A stretch of DNA of 46,685 nucleotides. It comes from Cochliopodium minus. Taxonomy: Eukaryota > Discosea > Himatismenida > Cochliopodiidae. Each line of letters starts with the position of its first letter. Position 1 is the first letter of the stretch. The stretch is taken from assembly GCA_024220525.1 (NCBI GenBank), contig JAMYWO010000078.1:24708-71392 (forward strand), written 5' to 3'. Positions 1-8,044 of the stretch are shown here, piece by piece. Below the pieces are notes generated by a model, which was not told the DNA's origin, did not search any database, and was given only the letters and a program-made list of their open reading frames with translations. A program made the position numbers and the translations under genes.

Positions 1-214
1 TCAATTGATTTTGAATTGATTGATGTCCATTTATAATTCGTTTTGGAAATGCAGAGATGAGAATGGAAAGAGTTTCCTAACTGAAAAAAAGATTTCAATA
101 ATTAAAATAAGCCAAATGGTTGATTTTTACATTCTTAAAACAATATAAAGAGATTGAAAAACATTTCTTGGTTGAATTGAAGTATTTATTTTTGCAGATC
201 AATAAACTCTTCAT
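1..214 (-). CDS. P-loop NTPase family paralog, 5' part only (cut by window edge)
   Basis: This is the first exon (131..214, 28 codons) and the start of the second (1..80) of a gene that runs off the left edge. The leader begins MKSLLICKNKY and is rich in Lys, Ser and Phe. Intron 81..130 has a GTAAAA donor and a CAG acceptor. It matches the 5' end of the complete paralog at 2572..4175 almost base for base over about 215-240 nt, with the intron at the same codon and phase 0. The basic leader without early acidic residues could be an organelle-targeting peptide; that is inference. The NTPase domain itself is not visible here, so the family is assigned only by identity to the paralog's 5' exons. 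Confidence 0.7.
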
Positions 215-240
215 ATTTTTTTTTTTAATTAATTGAGACA
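1..240. repeat. Direct repeat copy 1 (leader exon block)
   Basis: About 240 bases that recur with a few substitutions at 3959..4200 in the same orientation. The block covers leader exon, first intron and part of exon 2 of the NTPase family on the minus strand, plus about 20 bases upstream of the ATG. Homology may continue beyond the left edge. Confidence 0.85.
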
Positions 241-378
241 AGATGTAATTCTGAATTTAAGATGAATTATAAATATATACAAAAAATATTGTAAAAATTT
301 GGTCAATTGTTTTGTAATCCATTGTAAAATCAACGAGATGTATCTTTTCATTTATGGATAGAAAATATTAATAAAAAA

Positions 379-960
379 ATGCAAGAGATGAAATGTGTGG
401 TGGTTGGAGATGGAGCAGTTGGTAAAACATGTTTATTGATCAGTTACACATCAAATTCGTTTCCTGGAGAAAATTATATTCCTACTGTATTCGATAATTA
501 TTCTGCGAACGTGATCTTTGAAGGGAAACCTATAACCCTCAATCTATGGGATACTGCAGGACAAGAGGATTATGATAAATTGAGGCCATTATCCTATCCA
601 CAAACAGATATCTTCTTGATCTGCTTCTCCTTGATCAATCCCACCTCTTTTGAAAACGTGAGATCGAAATGGATCAAGGAGATCAGACATCATATGCCCT
701 TAACCAAATGTATTCTTGCTGGATTGAAAATGGATCTCAGAGATGATCCTATCATCGTACAACAACTCATAGATAAGAATTCTGGTCCTATCACATATGA
801 GAGGGGATTGGAAATGTCCAAAGAAATTGGCGCTGTTAAATATATTGAAGTTTCTGCTCTAATTGGACATTTGAAGCATGCATTTGATGAAGTCTTGAGA
901 GCACATTTTTCTAGCACCAAAAATTACATTCAGAGGAAAGATAAATGCGTTATCTTTTGA
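379..960 (+). CDS. Rho/Rac-family small GTPase
   Basis: A single-exon 193-residue Rac-like GTPase, a plasma-membrane switch for actin dynamics. Visible motifs: P-loop GDGAVGKT (10-17), switch [10 protein letters not shown] (33-41), DTAGQED (58-64), a Rho-type insert around 124-140, the G5 region VSAL, a basic tail and a C-terminal CVIF box. A terminal Phe favours geranylgeranylation. The start at 379 lines up with the usual Rac N-terminus (MQ..KCVVVGD); a second Met at codon 4 is possible. The guanine-specificity loop reads GLKMDLR where Rho proteins have TK.D, so the Thr/Asn is replaced by Leu (residue 116). It ends in TGA, evidence that TGA is a stop here. There is no intron, unusual in this window. 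An AATAAA lies about 50 nt past the stop. Confidence 0.95.
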   Translation: MQEMKCVVVGDGAVGKTCLLISYTSNSFPGENYIPTVFDNYSANVIFEGKPITLNLWDTAGQEDYDKLRPLSYPQTDIFLICFSLINPTSFENVRSKWIKEIRHHMPLTKCILAGLKMDLRDDPIIVQQLIDKNSGPITYERGLEMSKEIGAVKYIEVSALIGHLKHAFDEVLRAHFSSTKNYIQRKDKCVIF

Positions 961-1249
961 AATGAAAATTGTTTTTTGTATTGAGATCATAATCGAGGTA
1001 TGAGATTGCCAATAAATAAAATATATGTAAATCATTAATGTCTTCAAGTTGTATTGGCGCCTTTTTTTCAACAATTAATTATATTTATTGAAATTATAAT
1101 AAAAATTTGATAAACAGATAATAATCAAAGATCCATAATATTGAAAGATCAAACAAAATAAAAAAAAATGCAAAGCGTCAAGAGGAAAAATACAAGTTCA
1201 TCCCCCCATAATCAAAAAGAATGGTACAAAAGGGAACAAAGAAGAGCAA
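961..1249. other. Intergenic spacer, Rho GTPase to Sel1 gene
   Basis: AT-rich sequence with AATAAA near 1013, a plausible cleavage signal for the GTPase gene. An ATG at 1168 opens 29 codons in a different frame from the downstream Sel1 gene and stops just after that gene's chosen start, so it is either an overlapping upstream ORF or the true start disturbed by a one-base error. Confidence 0.5.
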
Positions 1250-2449
1250 ATGATTGAAGAAATGTTCAAGCTGCAATTTGGATGGGGTGGGAATGTAAAA
1301 GATAAAAAAAGGGCATCGGAAATTGACTCCAAGTTGATCAAGGAAGGGAATAGCATCGCATTGGGATTCAAATATGCTTATGGATGGGATTGTGACAAGG
1401 ATGAGGAAAAAGCATTTGAAAATTTCTGGAAATACTTCAAAAACCACGAGAAAGAAGGGAAGATGCTCGCATCCAGCTGTTATATGATCTATAAATTCTA
1501 CGACAACGGAATTAAAATTCACAATGAAAAAATCAAGGCGTTTTCATTCTTGGAAAAAAGTGCGGCAATGCAAATATTGGAAATATATACAGCGATTGCC
1601 ATCGAATATCATACAGGACATAACATACGTAAAAACATCAACAAGAGGATCAAGTATTTGGATGCGGCATCTAACTTGGGTTGTATGAGATCCACCATCG
1701 ATCTGATTCGGATCTATAAGAAGGGAAAAGGATCTGTGAGGAAAGATCCTAGGAAGGCTGTGGTGTATGCGGAGAGGGGGCTTGAGAAGAAGGATTTGAA
1801 CTGTATCATCGAGTTGGCTGAGATGTACATGCAGGGAAAAGGAGTCAAGAAAGATGTACAAAAATCAATAGAGATCTATAAAAAAGGTGAAATTTCTTTA
1901 TTAATATTCAAAATCAAATTTAATTATCAAATTTAATTAATTATTTATTTATCATTTTATCATATTTAATCAAAAATATATCTTTTTTTACTGAAAGGAG
2001 TTGAGTTGGAAGATCCCCAAAAAGTGGACACTTGTGTTTGTATTGATGAGTTGATGAAGATCTACAGAAAAGGACTCGTGGTAGAAAAAGACATCAAAAA
2101 GCACTTTTTCTACATCTGCAAGGGCTACTCTTTCCACAGTGACACTGACGCAGGAAGCTACTACTATGAAAAAATCAAGAAACGAATCAAAAGTAGAGAA
2201 ATGGAGTGGGAGGGTCCTTATCACTACCTTTGGAAAGCAAGCGGTTCTATTGATGATTTAATTCTCACTCTTCTTTTGATATCCAAGTATAGGAAAAGTT
2301 CTCCTTACAATTTTCTTGTGAAGGGAATTGCTATGTGTATCATCAAACATCTTTGCACCATTTACCAGTTCGACAAGGCAAACGATGATTCTTTTGATGA
2401 TTATTCTGATGATGAAGGTCAGGATGGTTCTGGCGAATCTGAGGAATAA
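1250..2449 (+). CDS. Sel1-like repeat protein with acidic tail
   Basis: Two exons, 1250..1886 and 1998..2449, joined in phase 1 across a GTGAAA...AAG intron, giving 362 residues. Sel1-like helical repeats are visible, clearest near 165-215 (A..A...Y.KG.G.V.KD..KA...YERG pattern, then ALEMYMQGKGVKKD-like), with weaker ones after the intron. Such solenoids act as adaptors in signalling or ER quality control; no enzymatic motif is present. The tail is strongly acidic (DDSFDDYSDDEG...). No signal peptide or membrane helix is seen, so it is probably cytosolic. The start is uncertain: ATG at 1250 is the first in frame, but the reading frame stays open upstream and a conserved-looking ATG at 1168 sits one frame away. 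Its neighbour upstream is the Rho GTPase, same strand; no functional link can be shown. Confidence 0.75.
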
Positions 2450-2571
2450 AACTGAGTTTTATTTTTATTTAGTTATAATTAAAATTCTTTTTAACAATAA
2501 ATATCATGAAATTTTTTTTTGATGAAAGAATTTTTCTTTTTTTTTTGTTTTCTCCATAAAAATTTATTATA

Positions 2572-4175
2572 TCAATTTTTGTTGCAACAATAAGTATGAT
2601 AAGCCAAAAGGGCCACTGCTTGTTCTGCCTCTCTTTTGGTTCTGTAGCTCTTTTTGGTGAAGAGTGTCACTTTTTCGTTGTTGTCTTTTGGATAGAAACT
2701 TATTTCAGAACAATGTCCCAATGACATTTGTAGTTTAGGATTGTATCTGATTTCAAACAAAAATAAAAAAAAAAAATTTAAGATTTTACTAAATACATTG
2801 TTCACGCAAGCGGAGAATTATTATAGTGATCTCACTTTTGTTCTTGATGGAAAGCGCATTCCTGTTCATAANTGCTTGTAATCTTTCATCTTTGTAACAT
2901 AATCAACTGCAATGTCCTTTACCAAATCATCATTGCACATGTATGACATCATAGAAATTTCGTCAATCATCAAAACAGCCAATGGTTTTCCGTCATGAGA
3001 TAAAGCCCCTTCGGGAAGGTTTCTTCCGTATACCTTTTCTTTCCAATGCCAAACTAAAAACTCTAATACACGACCCCAAGTGATAGAATTGGAAACAAAA
3101 GTAGTCCAGCGATCATAGTCTTGTATTAAATCTTTCTTGAAAGTTTCTTTGGGAAAGAAATAACTAAAATTTAATAAATAATTATTTATTTTAAATTATT
3201 TATTGTTTGTAGATTTGATTTGTAACCTTGCAAGAATTCTTATTTGAAGAGAATATTCCTTATTTTCTTTTGGTATCAATGTCATGTTATCATTGAATGT
3301 AATATTGACCGCAAATATTCCTTCCTGCATAAGAGCTTTTGCAATTTCATAACATGAACGAGACTAAAATAAATTTATTGTTTATAACAATTAAATTGGT
3401 AATATAATTTAAATTATAATGTTAAGCCAAAAAAATACCTTCCCAGTTCCAGGAGCTTTAACAAGATAACCATACAATGGTCTAGCCGCTTTTTTTTCGT
3501 AATTTTCTTTCCTTTTTTCAATGATATCTTTTGCACTCTGAATAACTCCCACATCCAAATATTTCTCTGCTTTATGAATTTTGGAAGTATGGAGATTTGG
3601 CTCCTTGAAGTCATCTTTGAATGTATCAAAAGATTCCAACAACTTAAGAAGTATTGGATAATTTGTTGGTGTCCATAAAGCTATTGTTTTTATTATCATT
3701 AAATATAAAGGTTAATTAGGAATATTTTACTATCAAGAAACTCGTCTTTATCATCTTCAGAGATTTTCTTTAAATATGATTGAAAATTTTGCCATTTGCA
3801 GGTTCCATTTTCTATTTCATTCAATTTCTTCTTCCATTTGCTATCAAATTTCTTTGAAACTTTCTTATATGTATTATTGTCTTGTTAATTTTGAAGATAA
3901 TTTATTTATATTTTAATTTATAAATGGTTAATTATTACCTTTTATAGAATAATGACGTTCAATTGATTTTGAATTGATTGATGTCCAATTAGAATTCGTT
4001 TTGGAAATACAGAGTTGAGAATGGAAAGAGTTTCCAAACTTGAGAAAAAAAATCAAAATATTTAAAATAAGCCTAAATTGTGGATTTTTACATTCTTAAA
4101 AGGATTAAAAGAGATTGAAAAACATTTCTTGGTTGAATTGAAGTTTTTATTTTTGATAAACAATAAATTCTTCAT
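2572..4175 (-). CDS. P-loop NTPase, Crinkler/RHS-like, with putative targeting leader
   Basis: Seven exons: 4092..4175, 3939..4038, 3731..3880, 3439..3680, 3227..3363, 2836..3163, 2572..2746; about 404 residues. All phases close if the ambiguous base at 2872 is dropped. The protein has a basic leader (MKNLLFIKNK...), a Lys-rich linker, then a Walker A reading KAPGTGKSRS, followed by a strand VNITFNDN and a Walker B-like LMIDEISMM. That order, with ITFN after the P-loop, resembles the NTPase of Crinkler/RHS-type proteins; I rate this only moderately likely. The last about 45 residues (TKKSYRTKREAEQAVALLAY) look like the C-terminal half of a double-stranded-RNA-binding fold. The 5' end is a near copy of 1..214, so it belongs to a duplicated family. 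Its start lies 6 bases beyond the stop of the PNGase A-like gene on the same strand. Confidence 0.7.
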
Positions 4176-4200
4176 TTTTTTTTAATTAATTGGGATAAAA
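3959..4200. repeat. Direct repeat copy 2 (leader exon block)
   Basis: Second copy of the block at 1..240. It holds the 5' exons of the complete NTPase paralog, and its upstream end also supplies the last codons and stop of the PNGase A-like gene (4182..4200). Similarity stops near 4200 and again beyond 3959 as far as the window allows comparison. Confidence 0.85.
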
Positions 4201-7152
4201 AAACCTTGAAAATTGTTTTCTACAAAGGATCTTGCCTTGGTGGAGGAAAAACAGTTGTTAGACCCTGTGACTCTTTGTTGGGGAGAAGGGCTGGAGTATT
4301 TGGGGAACCTGTTTTTTTGGTTGGAAGAGTTTTGATTGATGGGTGGGAAATAAAGTTTGGTTGGAGGAAACCCATAGAAAGGATCCACCCACCTAATATT
4401 TTTTTTTAAAAAAATTAATAAAGGAAAAAAATAACTTGTGTTTTAATTTAAATATTTAATTTTAATAATTTATTTAAATTTAAAAAAAATAAAAAAATAA
4501 AAATTACCAGTCTAGAACGTTAGTTTTATTTGGACAATGATTGCCAAAAAAAGAAGCATTGAGAACATTATTCATGCTGGAAATGTTGCCACTGTAGCAG
4601 TTGTACACGTTGTCGAGGAAAGAGTAGTACTGTTGAGACTCTGCGTCGAAATTTTTCACAGGCTCCATTGAATTGTTCACTATTTTTAATTGCCAAATGT
4701 CAGTAGCATGAACCACATTGGTTATTGAACTTTTAAAATTTAAAAAAATAAATAATAATCAAAAAATCAATTTTTAAAAAATAAAAAAAAACTAAAAGTA
4801 ATTAATCAAGGAATTTGTAAATGTAATTATTTTTTAAAAAAAATTGAAAAAAAAAAAAAAATCAAAATGAAAAAAAAAAAAAATAAAAAAAAAATATTGC
4901 CTGTTGTAAATAGGATCGTCAGGAGATACAAACAAGAAAGACGAGTCATATCTTTGGACAACATCCGAGAAAAAATTGTAGAAGTCTGGTTGGTTGATAG
5001 GCAACATGGATGTGTTGTATCTGAAATAGAAGGACCAGGTGTGGATTCCTTTGGATTCTTTGGTGGTCCCGTTTGGAAAGACGTATCTCAAGGACACTTC
5101 TGCTCTGTAGCTCGTTGTTTGTTCAGTTAGACTGTAGTCGTACTAAAGATTTTTTTAAAAAAAATTAAAAAAAAAAAAAATTTAAATTTTAAAAAATTTT
5201 TAAAAAAATAAAATCCCGAAATATTTAAAATTTTTTAGATCTCAAATATTTACAATTTTTAGTGGTTACCAATTATATTTTATATAACAAATTTTAACTT
5301 GTTGTAAAATTTTAAACATCTCCATGAAAAAAAAATCTCATTTTTGAAACAAAAAATTTCAAAAAAGAATTAAAAATTGATTACAGTGGTTCCAGAGACA
5401 TTATAATATTGTTGGTTTCTGAACAAAACAGAGACTTCAGAAGTGGAGATTCTTTTGACGTTCCCAGGATAATCCAAAGAGCCAGAAACTTTGTATCTGA
5501 TGTTTTGTTCCATGGTGATCTTTGAGAAAAAAATTAGAGAAAAGATTTTAAGAAAAAAAAAATTAAAAAAAGATTTTGAAAAAGTTTGAGGAAAATAAAA
5601 TTAAAGAAAAAAAAATTTAAAGAAAAAAAACAAAATTTTTAAAGAAGATTAGTTACATCGCCTAAATAAACAGTGTTGTTGTTAGAAAACTTCAAGTTAT
5701 CGATCGTGAGACCGGTTGAGTTTTTTTCCAAAACTTGATCGAGGTTGTTCTCACTTAGACTTCCACCTACTATTGTGTCATCCACGAAAAGGAAGAGGTT
5801 GGCGGAGAATTGCCAACAGTAGTTTGACTCTGGGAATATTTCTAATGTTACATTGTGCACTCCACCCTCTCAAGAAAATTTTTTTTAAAAAAAAAGTTTG
5901 ACAAAGGTTAAAAGAATAAAAAATTGTAATTAAAAAAAGTTTTTTTTTACTGGAACTCAACAATGCAGCTAAATAAGAAACATCAATTTTTTGAGGCAAA
6001 ATGTTCAAAGTTTGAACACCTGGTATCGGAATCCACAAATTTGGATCCATCCCCCCTGTGAAAACAAAGGGCATCACGGTGGTAACTGCCACTGGCACGT
6101 CGTCCACAGATATTTTGAGACTTCTTATGGCTCCACTTGGACATGTGCTGGCAGCTCCGGAGATGTTGCTTGGGAGGCAACTCCAGAAAAATTCGTCTCC
6201 TTGTTGTCCTTGGAGGTAAACGTCCAAGTATGCTCCTGATATTTTTTCAGGGAATTTGCAGTTGATACATCCACCTTAAAAAATAAAAAAACAATTAGTT
6301 TTTGTTTAAAAGATTCTAAAACTATTTTTTATAAATTTGTACAATTTAATTTAAAAAACTCTTACTTCCTAGTTGATATACACTATCAGGTATTCTAGAA
6401 TCACCCAACGTTGGTTGGTTCCACTTCATTTTTTTATCATCTAATGGATAGTTGAAGAATCCCAAATCAGCAGAACAAGTGATCTGTGCATTGAGTGTTT
6501 CGCTGATGGAGTTGTAGAGATACACTTTGCCTTCGAATGGATGTTGAAACTTGTCCATGTACTCTGTCACATCCTTTTGGATGGTCCATGATGGAGATTC
6601 CGTTTTTGTTGGCTCTGATGTGGTTCCTAACAATGCGATCCCTGTTGGTGGTGTTTTATCAAAGAAGATCTTAAGGAAAATAAAGTTTCAACAAAAAAAT
6701 ATTCGAAAATTTAAACAATATTCTTTGATATAAGATCTTATTTAGTTTATTCAGTAAATTTCTTGATTTTAATCCAAAAAATTTTGCTTTTTGAAATAAT
6801 ATTTAGAAAACTTACAACAATCGATCTGTCATATTGAGTTCCCTTTTGCACTGAACATGATACATTCATCACCACTCTTGCCCAATTGGTATCATTGTGG
6901 ATGCACTGTCTGTAATTGTAATTGAAAAATATACCTCCGACATTTGAATTATTGAAGGATATATTGTTGAACAAATTGGTAAAGCATGTTGGAGTATCCT
7001 CATCTTAAATCCCCAATTAAAATCAAAATTGAAAAATTCAATTTTTATTTACCCAAATCATATACTGGTTGAATTGGATCTGCAACGAATGGATAAAAAC
7101 ACATAGAATGTATTGTAATAAATAAAAATAAAAGCAAAGTAAAAGTTCTCAT
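4182..7152 (-). CDS. Peptide-N-glycosidase A-type amidase (secreted)
   Basis: Nine exons: 7053..7152, 6816..7003, 6366..6669, 5951..6274, 5657..5868, 5385..5519, 4901..5142, 4508..4729, 4182..4392; 645 residues, all phases consistent. It starts with a signal peptide (MRTFTLLLFLFITIHS). The PNGase A (asparagine amidase A) pattern is clear: NWARVVMNVSC and YDRSIVIFFD with W.i..DVTEYM near 60-180, then DEFFW, then V..DD.PVA...MPFVFTGGMDP.LWIPIPG and the IDVSYLAALL strand. The family cleaves N-glycans from glycopeptides, in the secretory pathway or outside the cell. Many N-x-S/T sites fit an extracellular protein. Intron 4730..4900 has a GC donor, forced by phase. The last exon is less certain: a stop also follows directly after 4507 if the final intron is not removed, shortening the protein by about 70 residues. 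Confidence 0.85.
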
Positions 7153-7232
7153 TTTTTTTAAAATACGATATATGTGAGTTTCCCATATTAAAAGTATAAA
7201 AAAAAAAATTAAACTTTTAAACTCCACTAACA

Positions 7233-7872
7233 ATGAACCATCAAATAAAAATCGATATAATCACCACATTATTCATTGAAGAAGCAATCCCTGCTATCCT
7301 CAATAGCATCATGTATTTCAGGGCTTTCAATATCAAAGCATTTGAAGAAATCAAAACCAATAAATCTGGAATTACTTATGTAATCCCAATTTAAATTTTA
7401 TTTCTCCTTTTTTCTAAAATTAATTTCTCATCATATATTCAAAGTTTAAAATAGATGATGAATTGTATAACAAAAGAATATCTGAATTGAAAGATTTCCA
7501 CCAATTATTGAAAGAAAAAAAAAATGCACAAGTAATATTCTTTTCCTTCTGATATATACCTCTTATTTTTATTTTATGAAAATTATTTGAAAGATGAAGC
7601 TTGTATTTAACTTGAATAAGGATAAATCTGAAACATGGATCATAGATATCAAAGCAGAAAAAATGGAAATCATGTATGGGGAAGGGGATAACAATTATAA
7701 GACATTATTCCAGAAAAATTTCAAATCATTCCAAAATAGCATCATTGAAATTGTACAAAAGGCAGCAGTGCCTGAATGGAAAGTATCTGACAAAATTCCA
7801 TTCAAATATGAATTTGTTTATGAGAAAGCATTGCAAAAAAAAGGTTTCTTCGGGAAATGGGGATTCTTTTGA
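7233..7872 (+). CDS. ATG101: ATG101-like autophagy initiation protein (HORMA)
   Basis: Three exons, 7233..7379, 7445..7531 and 7594..7872, all phase 0, coding for 170 residues. The N-terminus EEAIPAILNSIMYFRAF fits the ATG101 segment in which a short helix precedes an ILHTI.FHR motif. Later come a strand KLVFNL, ETWIIDI, a helix with SIIEIVQK, and near the end K.PFKYEF, matching the conserved PFPYEI-type ending of ATG101. In animals and fission yeast ATG101 pairs with ATG13 in the ULK1/Atg1 complex that starts autophagosome formation. It is shorter than the human protein (about 218) and the loops are reduced. Starts of this gene and the minus-strand amidase lie only 80 bases apart, suggesting a shared divergent promoter. 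The assignment rests on pattern, so a different HORMA-fold protein is possible. Confidence 0.65.
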
Positions 7873-8044
7873 TAAAAGAAACTCAAAATAAGATAAATTA
7901 TATATATTGTACAATTGGAAACATAATCACTTTAATATTTGTCAATAAAAACAAAACCTAATTTAAATTTTTTCATTTTCATTTAATACTATGGATTTCT
8001 TGGATAAATTATATTCACCAATAAAAAAATAAAAAAAATTTAGA

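Noticed and set aside
1-4200. Terminal direct repeats of a transposon
   Set aside because: The two 240-base copies are coding leader exons of paralogous genes, and no transposase or integrase lies between them.
4206-4409. 67-codon plus-strand ORF with GSCLGGGKT
   Set aside because: It overlaps the last exon of the minus-strand amidase, where the opposite frame closes in phase with the preceding exon. The P-loop-like string is incidental.
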